Of a stretch of 49,554 nt of DNA, positions 35,122 to 43,981 are shown one piece after another; the first letter of the stretch is position 1; each line of letters begins with the position of its first letter. The position numbers were made by a program, and so were the translations under genes. The notes under the pieces were generated by a model. It was given only the letters and a program-made list of their open reading frames with translations. It did not search any database and was not told where the DNA came from. Location of the stretch: NCBI GenBank assembly GCA_021325525.1, contig JAJPHB010000059.1, positions 1-49,554 on the forward strand. The letters are read 5' to 3'. Origin of the DNA: Alphaproteobacteria bacterium. GTDB taxonomy: Bacteria; Pseudomonadota; Alphaproteobacteria; ATCC43930; CGMCC-115725.

Positions 35122-37458
35122 TCATCGGCGCGCCGCCTCCAAGAGGCTCAGCACGCGCTCGGGCGTCGCCGGAAGAGCCGTAACCGCGCCGGGCCGACCG
35201 ATGGCGGCGTCGATGGCCGATGCGATCGCGGCGCCGGCGCCGGTGCAGCCGCCTTCGCCGACGCCCTTGATGCCGAGAGGGTTGTTCGGGCTCGGCGCGT
35301 CCTCGGCGATCAAGACCTCGACCTTCGGCGCCTCGCGCATCGTCGGCATCAGATAGGCCGCGAATGTGGCGGAGAGCGGCTGACCCGCCGCGTCATAGCG
35401 GAACTCTTCGTAGAGAGCCCCGCCGAGGCCCTGCACGACGCCGCCGGCGATCTGACCCTCGACCATCATCGGGTTGACGGCCCGCCCCACGTCAGTGGCG
35501 ACGAAATAGCGTTCGACCGCCACCTGCCCCGTCGCCCGATCCACCCGCACGACGGCGATATGCACGCCATAGGGAAAGGCCATGCCTTCGGTGTGAAACC
35601 AGCTTTCGCTGTAGAGCCCGGGCATCCCGTTCCCCGCACCATCGCGGCCGGGCCCGGATGCCCGCGACAATTCGCCGAGGCTGATCGAGGCGCCCATCGG
35701 CGCGTCGCGCCGGACCACCCTGCCCTCGACAATGTCGAGCTCGTCGGCCGGGGCCTGCAGCAATACGGAGGCTTGCGCCAGCGCCTTCCGGCGCACCTCC
35801 GACGCAGCGGCGTGTACGGCGCCGCCCGTCATCACGGTGGCGCGCGAGGCATGGGCGCCGATCCCGAAGCGAATGCGGTCGGTTTGGCCGTGGACAACAC
35901 GGACCCGGCGGTAATCGACGCCCAAGGTCTCGGCGCAGATCTGCGCCATGGCGGTCTCGAACCCCTGGCCCAGCGACGCCCCGCCGGTCACGACCTCGAC
36001 GAAGCCGCCGCTGTCGACGGAGACGAGCGCGCTGTCCGAGGGGCCTTGCCCGCTCTTCTCGAGGAAGAATGAGAGGCCGGCGCCGACGAATTCGCCGGCG
36101 GCCCGGCGCTCCCGCAGCCGAGCCTCGGTCTCCTCCCAGCCGAAGGCTTCGAGCGCGGCGCGCAGCAGCCCGGCATAGTCGCCAGAATCGAGGATGATCG
36201 GATGCCCGTTCGCCGTCAGCTGGCGCGCATAGGGCATCTCGTTGCTGGCAATCAGGTTGCGGCGGCGAATCGCGACGCCGTCGAGCCCGAGCCGCGCGGC
36301 GATTGCATCCAGCAGCCGCTCGCGGACGAAGGTTCCCTCGTAGCGGCCGGGAGCGCGGTATGTAGCGGCCGGCGTCTTGTTGGTGAGGCGGAAATGTCCG
36401 ACGGCGCGGAACGCCGGCACGCGATAGGGGCCGGGCAGCATGGCGAGCGTGAGGTCGAGCACCCGCGCGCCATGCGTGCGCACATAGGCTCCCTGATCGA
36501 GGAAGATCGCGTCCTCCAAGGCGAGGATGCGGCCCTCGGCATCGACCGCGGCACGCACGCGATGATGCTGCTGGCGCGAATGGTTGGCGGCGATGAGGTG
36601 CTCGCGCCGATCCTCGATCCATTTCACCGGGCAGCCGAGCCGCATGCTGGCGGCGCAGACGAGGAAGTCCTCGGGATAGAGCTCGCCGCGGATTCCGAAG
36701 CCGCCGCCGACATGGCATTCGTGGAGCTGCACCGAGGAGCTGGGGCGGCCGAAGAAGCGCGCCAGCGCCTCGCGGTTGCGATGCGGCACTTTGGCGGCGC
36801 CCCACAGCTCCAAGACGTCGTAGGCGGCGTCATAGCGCCCGATCGCGCCGCGGCATTCCATCGGCACGCCGCTGTGACGGCCGATCGACAGCTCGGCTTC
36901 GACGATGCAGTGAGCCTCGCGGAACGCGGCCGCGACGTCGCCGTATTCCTGGCTGAGCTCCAGGGCCTCGGTGCTGAGCCCGGGCGCGAAGGCGGCGGGC
37001 GGGGCTGCGGCGTCGAGAAGCGGCGGGAGCGCCTCCACCTCGACCGCGACGAGCTCGGCTGCGTCTTCCGCCACATATGGCGACTCGGCAAGGACGACGG
37101 CGACCGGCTCGCCGACATAGCGCACGACTCCCTTTGCCAGCAGCGGCTGCCGGTACGGCTTCAGCGCCTCGGCGGCGGGATCGCGAAAGTCGATGGGCGG
37201 CAGCCCGGCGATGTCGGCATGGGTCCAGACCGCGACCACTCCGGGCACGGCGCGGGCCGCATCGAGGCGGATGGCGACGATGCGCCCATGCGCCTCTTCG
37301 CTGCGCACGACGCGCATGTGAATCTGGCGCGGGAAGTCGAGATCGGCGACATAGCGGCCGCGTCCGGTCACCAGCGGCAGATCTTCGATCCGGCTCACGG
37401 ACCGCCCGAAGACGCGGGTCTTGCCCTTCTCGAAGGCCGTGACCGAGGCGCCGGTCAT
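35122..37458 (-). CDS. Molybdopterin-binding large subunit (CoxL/XdhB-like), copy 3
   Basis: A 778-residue catalytic subunit of operon 2. The ATG at 37458 overlaps the stop of the 2Fe-2S gene (ATGA); longer upstream starts would overlap that gene in another frame. It shares the same marks as copy 1: SRIEDLPLVTGRGRYVADLD, VRYVGEPVAVVLAESPYVAEDA, HVGGGFGIRGELYPED, loop TYRAPGR near residue 370, and GIKGVGEGG with the catalytic Glu. With the S and M genes just upstream it forms a full L-S-M enzyme. It is the last gene of operon 2 and converges on the regulator gene with a 27-base gap. Confidence 0.9.
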   Translation of the reverse strand: MTGASVTAFEKGKTRVFGRSVSRIEDLPLVTGRGRYVADLDFPRQIHMRVVRSEEAHGRIVAIRLDAARAVPGVVAVWTHADIAGLPPIDFRDPAAEALKPYRQPLLAKGVVRYVGEPVAVVLAESPYVAEDAAELVAVEVEALPPLLDAAAPPAAFAPGLSTEALELSQEYGDVAAAFREAHCIVEAELSIGRHSGVPMECRGAIGRYDAAYDVLELWGAAKVPHRNREALARFFGRPSSSVQLHECHVGGGFGIRGELYPEDFLVCAASMRLGCPVKWIEDRREHLIAANHSRQQHHRVRAAVDAEGRILALEDAIFLDQGAYVRTHGARVLDLTLAMLPGPYRVPAFRAVGHFRLTNKTPAATYRAPGRYEGTFVRERLLDAIAARLGLDGVAIRRRNLIASNEMPYARQLTANGHPIILDSGDYAGLLRAALEAFGWEETEARLRERRAAGEFVGAGLSFFLEKSGQGPSDSALVSVDSGGFVEVVTGGASLGQGFETAMAQICAETLGVDYRRVRVVHGQTDRIRFGIGAHASRATVMTGGAVHAAASEVRRKALAQASVLLQAPADELDIVEGRVVRRDAPMGASISLGELSRASGPGRDGAGNGMPGLYSESWFHTEGMAFPYGVHIAVVRVDRATGQVAVERYFVATDVGRAVNPMMVEGQIAGGVVQGLGGALYEEFRYDAAGQPLSATFAAYLMPTMREAPKVEVLIAEDAPSPNNPLGIKGVGEGGCTGAGAAIASAIDAAIGRPGAVTALPATPERVLSLLEAARR

Positions 37459-37949
37459 GGCTGCCGCCGCCGCGCCTTCATCACCGCGGCAGCCGTCTTC
37501 ACCGCGGCGAGGATGTTCTTGTAGCCAGTGCAGCGACACAGGTTCGAGGCGAGGATGTCGATCAGCGCCTCGTCATCGATATCCGGGCTCTCCAGGAGAG
37601 TGGCGTGCGCGAGCATGAGGAAGCCGGGCGTGCAGAAACCGCATTGCAGCGCATGATGGTCGATGAAGGCCTGCTGCAGGGGATGCAGCTCGCCGCCCGG
37701 CCCGGCCAGCCCCTCGACCGTGACGATCGCCTTTCCCTGCGCCTGGACGGCGAACATCAGGCACGATCGGACGGCTTGGCCGTCGATCATCACGGTACAG
37801 GCGCCGCAAACGCCGTGCTCGCAGCCGAGATGCGTCCCGGTCAGACCGCAATGCTCGCGCAGGACGTCGGCGAGGGTCCAGCGCGGCTCCAGCGAGAGCA
37901 CATAATCCCGGCCGTTGACGGTCAGCTTGACCTCGAGCTTCTGGCTCAC
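37455..37949 (-). CDS. 2Fe-2S small subunit (CoxS-like)
   Basis: A 164-residue iron-sulfur subunit, MSQKLEVKLTVNGRDYVLSL. The first cluster motif is GCEHGVCGACTVMIDGQAVR followed by SC; the second is QCGFCTPG with LCRCTGY. It overlaps both neighbours by four bases. It is the partner of the third large subunit and possibly also of large subunit copy 1, which has no small subunit of its own next to it. Confidence 0.93.
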   Translation of the reverse strand: MSQKLEVKLTVNGRDYVLSLEPRWTLADVLREHCGLTGTHLGCEHGVCGACTVMIDGQAVRSCLMFAVQAQGKAIVTVEGLAGPGGELHPLQQAFIDHHALQCGFCTPGFLMLAHATLLESPDIDDEALIDILASNLCRCTGYKNILAAVKTAAAVMKARRRQP

Positions 37950-38803
37950 GAGAGGCTGCGCTCCAGCGCGCGCGTGACGACGGCCCGGACCAAGCGCTGC
38001 CGGTAGCCGCGGCTCGCCTCCCCATCATCCATCGGCTCGACAGCGGCCGCCGCTTCCGACGCCGCCGCCGCGAAGAGGCGATGGTCCGGGGCCGCGCCGG
38101 CGAGCCTTGCCTCCGCCGCGGCGATGCGCTTCGGACACGGCTCGACGCCGCCGACGCCGATCCGCGGTTCGACGATCCGGCCATCCTCGACCCGGTACGT
38201 CGCCAGCGCGGCCGCCATCGCGAAGTCGCCGGCGCGCCGGCTCACCTCGTCGAAGCCGAACCGCGTCCCGTCGCGAAGAAGCGGAATCCGGCATTCCGTC
38301 ACCAGCTCGTCGGGCGCCAGCGTCGTCGTCATGGCCCCCGTGAAGAACCCGTCCGCGCCAAGGACGCGAATCTCGCGCACGCTCTGCGCGACGATCTCCG
38401 CGCCGAGCGTTACCGCCGCGAGGCACCACTCCGCGGCGGGATCGGCATTGACGATGCTTCCGCAGAAGGTGCCGCGGTTGCGGATCGGCTTGTGCGCGAT
38501 CAACCGCGCCATCTGCGACAGCAACCGGCCGAGGACGCCGGCGCACCCCAGCGTCTCGAGCGCGGCATGGCGCACCACGGCGCCGATACGGAGGACCTCG
38601 CCCTCCACCGCCAAGCGGCCGAGCGCGGCGATGCCGTTGATGTCGATCACGTGGCTGGGCCGCGCCAGGCGGAAGGCCATCATCGGCACGAAGCTCTGCC
38701 CGCCGGCGATGATGCGGCCATCGCGATCGGCATATTCGGCCAAGAGGGCGACCGCCTCCTCGACCGTGCGCGCCGCGTGATAGTCGAAGGGTGCGGGCTT
38801 CAT
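37946..38803 (-). CDS. Xanthine/CO dehydrogenase-family FAD subunit (CoxM-like), copy 3
   Basis: A 285-residue FAD subunit starting MKPAPFDYHAARTVEEAV (ATG at 38803, overlapping the previous stop). FAD motifs are IIAGGQSFVPMMAFRLA and NRGTFCGSIVNADPAAEW. The TFCG variant and the N-terminus match FAD subunit copy 1 closely, so copies 1 and 3 are recent paralogues while copy 2 is distinct. Confidence 0.9.
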   Translation of the reverse strand: MKPAPFDYHAARTVEEAVALLAEYADRDGRIIAGGQSFVPMMAFRLARPSHVIDINGIAALGRLAVEGEVLRIGAVVRHAALETLGCAGVLGRLLSQMARLIAHKPIRNRGTFCGSIVNADPAAEWCLAAVTLGAEIVAQSVREIRVLGADGFFTGAMTTTLAPDELVTECRIPLLRDGTRFGFDEVSRRAGDFAMAAALATYRVEDGRIVEPRIGVGGVEPCPKRIAAAEARLAGAAPDHRLFAAAASEAAAAVEPMDDGEASRGYRQRLVRAVVTRALERSLS

Positions 38804-39792
38804 GACCTGACCGCCAGCACCACGCGGCCCCGCGCCGTCCGGTCCCGTACCGCCGCCAGCGCCGCTGCCGCGCGTTCGAGCGGATAGAGCTCGGCTTGGG
38901 ACGGCACCAGCTTGCCCGCGGCATACCAGCCGAAGAGCTCGGCGTAGCACTCGGCCAGCAACGCCGGTTGGCGCTTGCGATAGTCGCTGATCTGCAGGCC
39001 GCTGACCTCGATGTTCTTGACCAGCAGGTAGTTCGCCTTGATCACCGGAATGCGGCCCGCCGCGAAGCCGACGACGACGCAGCGCCCGCGCCAGGCCAGG
39101 GCGCGCAAGGCGGCATCGAAGGCGTCCCCGCCCAAGGGGTCGACGACGACATCGGCACCGCGCCCGCCCGTGGCCGCGTAGACTTCGGCGCGCAGGCTGT
39201 CCCGCAGATCGCTCCGCGAGAGATCGATGACCGCGTCCGCGCCGGCGCGGAGGATTTCGGGCGCCTTCTCCATCCGGCCGATGCCGGCCAGCACCGTCGC
39301 GCCCACCGCCTTCGCGACTTGCAGCGCCGCCCCGCCGACGGCACCCGAAGCGCCGAGCACGAGGACCGTCTCGCCGGGCTGCAATCGCCCGCGCTCGCGC
39401 AGCGCGAACCACGCCGTATCGTAGGCAAGGCTGATCGAGGCCGCCTCCGCGAATGACATCGCGGCGGGCAGGCGATAGCACTGGGATTGCGCGACGGCGA
39501 CGCGCTCGGCGTAACCGCCGAGTTCGGCCATGGCGAGGACGCGGTCGCCGAGCGCCAGGTGTGAGACATCCGGCCCCAGCGCGCAGACGATGCCGGCCGG
39601 CCCCTTGCCGGGAATGAAGGGCGGCTCCGGGCGGAACTGGTAGGTGCCGCCGATCACCAGCAGGTCGACGAAATTGACCGGCGCCGCGTGTATCTCGACG
39701 ACGACCTCGCCCGGCCGCGGCGTCGGGTCGGCGACATCGGCGAGGTGCACAGTGTCCACGGCGCCGAAGCGCGAAACCTGGATCGCGCGCAT
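38800..39792 (-). CDS. NADPH:quinone oxidoreductase (zinc-free MDR family)
   Basis: A 330-residue medium-chain dehydrogenase/reductase. The GroES-like N-terminus (VVVEIHAAPVNFVDLLVIGG) has no zinc-binding Cys/His set. The Rossmann domain carries VLVLGASGAVGGAALQVAKA, an NADPH-type loop, and DVVVDPLGGDAF. The family reduces quinones or enoyl groups, including enoyl-CoA thioesters. It starts 1 base after the ligase stop and overlaps the FAD gene, so it belongs firmly to operon 2. A role in reducing an unsaturated CoA intermediate is plausible but inferred. Confidence 0.88.
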   Translation of the reverse strand: MRAIQVSRFGAVDTVHLADVADPTPRPGEVVVEIHAAPVNFVDLLVIGGTYQFRPEPPFIPGKGPAGIVCALGPDVSHLALGDRVLAMAELGGYAERVAVAQSQCYRLPAAMSFAEAASISLAYDTAWFALRERGRLQPGETVLVLGASGAVGGAALQVAKAVGATVLAGIGRMEKAPEILRAGADAVIDLSRSDLRDSLRAEVYAATGGRGADVVVDPLGGDAFDAALRALAWRGRCVVVGFAAGRIPVIKANYLLVKNIEVSGLQISDYRKRQPALLAECYAELFGWYAAGKLVPSQAELYPLERAAAALAAVRDRTARGRVVLAVRS

Positions 39793-39793
39793 C

Positions 39794-41452
39794 TCAGGCG
39801 ACCCGGCGCTGATAGCGGACCGGAACCGGGGTGTAGCGGCCCGCTTCCACGCCTTTGACCAATTCCCGCTTGGTGACCTTGCCGCTGGGCGTCAGCGGCA
39901 GGGCATCGAGCACCAGCAGATATTCCGGCATGTCGTAGCGCGACAGGCCCAGCTCCGCGAGATGCTCCAGCAGCGCATCCCCCTGCACCGTCTCGCCGGG
40001 GCGCATGACGACGGCGAGGCATACGCGCTCGCCCAAGCGAGAGTCGGGGACCGGGAACGCCGCCGCCTTGTCGATGGCCCGATGCCGCATCGCCAAAGCC
40101 TCGATGCGCGCCGGGTAGATGTTGTGGCCGCCGCGCAGGATGATGTCCTTCTTCCGGCCGGCGATGCGCAGGAAGCCGTTGGCGTCGAGCGAGCCGAGGT
40201 CGCCGGTCATGAACCAGCCATGCGCATTGAACGACGCCTCGGTCGCCAACTGATCGTCGAAATAGCCCAACATCAGGCTGGCGCCGCGCCCGCCGATCTG
40301 TCCGATCTCGCCGACCGGGACCTCGATGTCGGGGTTGTCCTGGCTCCAGATGCGAATTTCGTATCCCGAGCAGGCGCGCCCGCAGGTCTCGCTGATCAGC
40401 TTCGGATCGTCGGTGGGAAGCGTGTACTGATGCGAGCAGGTCTCGGTCATGCCGTAGCCGCTTTGCGGCATGACGCCGCGCCGCATCAGCTCGGCGACCA
40501 CCTCGCTCGGCGCCGCCGCGCCGGAGATCCGAAACCCCTTGACCGCGCCGAGCTGATGCGCGCCGCGCGCGCGCATTTCGTTCAAGAGGTCGATCGCATG
40601 AGTCGGCACGCCGAAGAGAAAGGTGGCACCGGTCTCCACCAGCCGATCGAGGAGGCTGGCGCCGCGCGGCAGGTCGTGCACGACCAGCTCGCCACCCGCC
40701 ACGATCGCCGCGATCATCGCGCCGAAACCGAGATTATGGCTGAGCGGGCCCAGCGAATAGATGACGGATCGCGCGTCGAAATTCCAGTCGCGCGCCAGCG
40801 CCCGGGCATTGGCCAGCAGCGTGTTGTCGCTGTGCATAACGCCTTTGGGCTCGCCGGTCGTCCCCGAGGTGAAGGGCAGATAGACGACGCGGTTGGGGTC
40901 GCGGCTCGGAGGCACGGCGACGCCCGGGGCGAGCTCGGCGAAAGGCTTCTGAGAGCCCGAGGCCGGCGCGGGCAGGCGATAGGTCGTCTTGAGATAGGGC
41001 AGATCGGCGACGGCAGCGAGAATGTCGCTGGCATCGGCATCGGCGCCGTAGCCGGGCTGCATCAGCAGCGCCGCGGCCCGTACCTGCTCGATCAGCGCCT
41101 TGACTGCGGCCACGGTGTGATCGCGATGAAACGACGGGCAGCAGATATAGCTGTTGCGCGAGCAGGCGAGCATCGCGACCGCGGTCTCGACGCGGCTCGG
41201 CAGCCAGACTGCGATCCGCTGCCCGGGACGGATGCCGCGCCGCGCCAAATCGGCCGCCAGGCGATCCGCCGTGCCCACCAATTCGCGATAGGTGAGGCGG
41301 CGAAAGCGGTCGCGCACCGCGAATGCGTTGGGCGTGCGCTCCGCATGCGCGGCCGCCTCCATGTAGATCGTCTCGCTGCGCCAGTGTCCCGACGCCGTGT
41401 ACGCCTCGATGCGGTCCTTGCTGAGCAGCGTCAGGATCGTGCTGGTCGTCAT
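39794..41452 (-). CDS. AMP-binding acyl-CoA ligase (cyclohexanecarboxylate/aryl-CoA ligase-like)
   Basis: A 552-residue adenylate-forming enzyme. The ATP motif TSGTTGEPKG is at residues 195-204. YGMTETC, the GDLGSLDANGFLRIAGRKKD hinge region and the C-terminal lysine motif TPSGKVTKREL are all present. General features resemble AliA-type cyclohexanecarboxylate-CoA ligase and dihydroxybenzoate-AMP ligase, but the acid it activates is unknown. It would trap a carboxylic acid from the upstream oxidations as its CoA ester. The gap to the deacetylase gene is 119 bases, the largest in operon 2; no terminator is visible in it. Confidence 0.9.
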   Translation of the reverse strand: MTTSTILTLLSKDRIEAYTASGHWRSETIYMEAAAHAERTPNAFAVRDRFRRLTYRELVGTADRLAADLARRGIRPGQRIAVWLPSRVETAVAMLACSRNSYICCPSFHRDHTVAAVKALIEQVRAAALLMQPGYGADADASDILAAVADLPYLKTTYRLPAPASGSQKPFAELAPGVAVPPSRDPNRVVYLPFTSGTTGEPKGVMHSDNTLLANARALARDWNFDARSVIYSLGPLSHNLGFGAMIAAIVAGGELVVHDLPRGASLLDRLVETGATFLFGVPTHAIDLLNEMRARGAHQLGAVKGFRISGAAAPSEVVAELMRRGVMPQSGYGMTETCSHQYTLPTDDPKLISETCGRACSGYEIRIWSQDNPDIEVPVGEIGQIGGRGASLMLGYFDDQLATEASFNAHGWFMTGDLGSLDANGFLRIAGRKKDIILRGGHNIYPARIEALAMRHRAIDKAAAFPVPDSRLGERVCLAVVMRPGETVQGDALLEHLAELGLSRYDMPEYLLVLDALPLTPSGKVTKRELVKGVEAGRYTPVPVRYQRRVA

Positions 41453-41571
41453 ACGAGGTGCCTTCCTTTGCTGCCGATCTGCGGCGCTGCCATCGTCGCG
41501 TCGGTCGGGTCACGCCTTGCCGAGATCGGAGGCCGAAGAGACGCAGAGGTCCTCGGCCGACGCGGCGGGTC

Positions 41572-42489
41572 TCACGCCGGGCCCGACCCGCTGCTGCCCG
41601 CGATCACGCCGGGCGGCAGCGCGGCGGCATAGCGGGCGATCTCGCCCGGACGCGTGAACCAGACGCGATTACGGGCCGGGTGCTGGACGATATGGGTGAG
41701 CGCCTTGCGGAGCTGCGCGTAGCGGAAGGGCTGGCCGACGATGAAGGTGTGCAGCGACACGCCACAAATCAGCGGCGCCTCTTTCGACAGTTCGAGCATC
41801 GTGTCGAACTGATCGATGATCATCTGGGTGAAGTCGGTCGCCGGCTGCATGCGCGTCAGCATCGTCGGGCTGTCGTTGATCTCGATCGGATAGGGAATGC
41901 CGAGGATCGGCCCGGCCCGTGTCCGCATCCAGAAGGGCTGGTCGTCGGCCGGCCAGTCGAGAAGGTAGCTGTAGCCCGCCTCCTTCAGCAGGTCGGGCGT
42001 GACGCTGCTTTCCGAGATCCACGGCCCCATCCAGCCCATCGGCCGCACGCCATGGACGCGGGTGAGCACCTCGGTCGCCTCCGCAATCAAGGCGCGCTCC
42101 TCGGCCTCGGGGAAATCGGCCTGACGCTCGGAATTGGTGCGGCCGTGGCCGACGATTTCATCGCCGCGCGCGCGGATGCGGGCGACGATCTGCGGATAGC
42201 GCTCGGACGCCGTCGAGTTGATGAGGTGACAGAGCGGCAGGCCGAGTTGGTCGGCGAGGTCGAAGATGCGCCAGATGCCGACCCTGAGGCCGTAATCGCG
42301 CCAGGCGTAATTGCGCGGGTCGGGCGGCGGCCCCAGCGCCGTCGGCGTATGGCCGAGGCCCGCGCCGAAGGCAAAGTGCTCGATGTTGAGCGCGAGATAG
42401 AAGGCGAGGCGCTTGCCGTCCGGCCAGTCGAAATCGGGACGCTCGATGAGCGGCGAGTATTCGTAGCGGTTGTGACGAGGCAAATCCAT
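41572..42489 (-). CDS. Polysaccharide-deacetylase-fold hydrolase (PuuE-like)
   Basis: A 305-residue NodB-fold enzyme. It shows RLAFYLALNIEHFAFG, a GHGRTNSERQADFPEAEE block in the place of the PuuE family's metal-site region, the long GVRPMGWMGPWISESSVTPDLLKEAGYSYLLDWPADDQPF region and LICGVSLHTFIVGQP near the end. This matches the allantoinase/PuuE-like branch rather than cell-wall chitin deacetylases. Such enzymes open cyclic amides or remove acyl groups from small N-compounds. There is no signal peptide, so it is cytoplasmic. Next to an importer and molybdenum hydroxylases, a ring-opening or amide-cleaving step is likely (inference). Confidence 0.85.
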   Translation of the reverse strand: MDLPRHNRYEYSPLIERPDFDWPDGKRLAFYLALNIEHFAFGAGLGHTPTALGPPPDPRNYAWRDYGLRVGIWRIFDLADQLGLPLCHLINSTASERYPQIVARIRARGDEIVGHGRTNSERQADFPEAEERALIAEATEVLTRVHGVRPMGWMGPWISESSVTPDLLKEAGYSYLLDWPADDQPFWMRTRAGPILGIPYPIEINDSPTMLTRMQPATDFTQMIIDQFDTMLELSKEAPLICGVSLHTFIVGQPFRYAQLRKALTHIVQHPARNRVWFTRPGEIARYAAALPPGVIAGSSGSGPA

Positions 42490-42501
42490 GGCCTGTCGCC
42501 T

Positions 42502-43332
42502 CTAGCGTTCGAGGACGGCGCGGAGAAACTGCTGCGTGCGGGGATTGCTGGGATTCTTCAGAACCTGCCGCGGCGTCCCCTCTTCGACGATCCTGCCGGC
42601 GTCGAACATCAGCACGCGATCGGCAATGTCGGCGGCAAAGCCGATCTCGTGCGTGACGATCAGCATCGACATGTCGCTCGCCTGCGCCAGCTTGCGCACC
42701 ACGCGCAGCACCTCGCCGACGAGCTCCGGATCGAGCGCCGAGGTCACTTCGTCGAACAGCATGACTTTGGGCTGCAGAGCCAGCGACCGGGCGATCGCGA
42801 CGCGCTGTTGCTGGCCGCCGGAGAGCTGCGCCGGCCGCTTGCTCAGATGGTCCTTCAGACCGACATCGCACAAGAGCTCGGTCGCACGCGCGTCGCTCTC
42901 CTTGCGCGGCAGACCCAGCACATGGACCAGCGGCTCGCGCACATTCTCCAAGGCCGTCATGTGCGGGAAGAGGTTGAACTGCTGGAACACGATGCCGATC
43001 GACCGCCGCACCTTGCGCGCGTGCCGCTCGCCCGCCGGCCGCAGCCCGCCGGGCCCCTCCTCGTGCCAGAGATAGTCGCCGGCGATGCGGATCGTCCCGG
43101 CGTCGGGCTTCACCAAGCCGATGGCCAGGCGCAGGATCGTGGTCTTGCCCGAGCCGCTCGGCCCGATGAGAGCGACCTTTTCCCCGGCCGCCACGTCGAG
43201 ATCGATCGAATCGACGATGAGGCGGTCGCCATAGCTCTTGCGCACGCCGCGCATCGAGACGAGCGCCGGGGCCGCGAGCGAGGAGGCCCGATGCGCCGGC
43301 GCCAAGGCGATGGGCTCAGCTACCGACCGCAT
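42502..43332 (-). CDS. Amino-acid-type ABC importer ATPase (Ehu-like)
   Basis: A 276-residue ATPase of the polar amino-acid uptake family. The ATG at 43332 overlaps the end of the permease gene by 17 bases. Walker A GPSGSGKT is at residues 57-64; Q-loop VFQQFNLFPHMT, signature LSGGQQQR, Walker B VMLFDEVTSALDPE and switch VTHE are all present. An insertion around DYLWHEEGPGGLRPAGERHARK resembles EhuA and related proteins. It powers the two permeases upstream in the operon. Confidence 0.9.
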   Translation of the reverse strand: MRSVAEPIALAPAHRASSLAAPALVSMRGVRKSYGDRLIVDSIDLDVAAGEKVALIGPSGSGKTTILRLAIGLVKPDAGTIRIAGDYLWHEEGPGGLRPAGERHARKVRRSIGIVFQQFNLFPHMTALENVREPLVHVLGLPRKESDARATELLCDVGLKDHLSKRPAQLSGGQQQRVAIARSLALQPKVMLFDEVTSALDPELVGEVLRVVRKLAQASDMSMLIVTHEIGFAADIADRVLMFDAGRIVEEGTPRQVLKNPSNPRTQQFLRAVLER

Positions 43333-43981
43333 GATTCCCCTCCCAACTCCGCAGCGTGCGCGCCGACACATAGCTGACAACGAAATAGATCGCGCCGGCG
43401 AGGGTCAGCGGCTCGACATAGCGAAAATCGAGCGAGCCGAGAGCCTTTGCCTGCCCGAGGAGCTCCATGACGGTGATCGTCGACAAGAGAGCGCTCTCCT
43501 TGAACATGCCGATCACCTGGTTGCCGAGCACGGGAAGGATCTTGCGAATCGATTGCGGGAGCACGATGCCGAACCAGACGCGGCGGATCGGCAGGCTGAG
43601 GACGAGGGCCGCCTCCCATTGCCCGAGCGGCAGATCCTCGATGCCGGCTCGATAGATTTCGGCGGCATAGGCGCTGTAGAAAATGCCGAGCCCGAGCACG
43701 CCGGTGGTCATCGGCGGCAGCGACAGGCCCCAATTGGGGAAGACGAAGAAGAGGAAATAGAGCTGAACCAGCAGCGGCGTGCCTCTCACGAACTGGACGA
43801 AGAACTCCACCGCCGGCGTCGCGACCGGGATTCGGGCGAGCCTGACCAAGGTCCACACGAGGCCCAAGCCGAAGGAGATGAGCGAGCCGAAGAAGGTTGC
43901 GACGATCGTGAGCTTCACGCCGTCGAGCAGGTCCGGGAGAATCGACCAGGCATAGCCCCAATCCCAAATGGCGCTGTTCAT
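43316..43981 (-). CDS. Amino-acid-type ABC importer permease (EhuD-like)
   Basis: A 221-residue HisM-type permease starting MNSAIWDWGYAWSILPDLLDGV, overlapping the previous stop (ATGA). The first helix is LTIVATFFGSLISFGLGLVWTL. The conserved FVRGTPLLVQLYFLFFVFP and the EAA loop GQWEAALVLSLPIRRVWFGIVLPQ mark the polar amino-acid family. It forms a heterodimeric channel with the 240-residue permease upstream. Confidence 0.9.
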   Translation of the reverse strand: MNSAIWDWGYAWSILPDLLDGVKLTIVATFFGSLISFGLGLVWTLVRLARIPVATPAVEFFVQFVRGTPLLVQLYFLFFVFPNWGLSLPPMTTGVLGLGIFYSAYAAEIYRAGIEDLPLGQWEAALVLSLPIRRVWFGIVLPQSIRKILPVLGNQVIGMFKESALLSTITVMELLGQAKALGSLDFRYVEPLTLAGAIYFVVSYVSARTLRSWEGNHAVGS

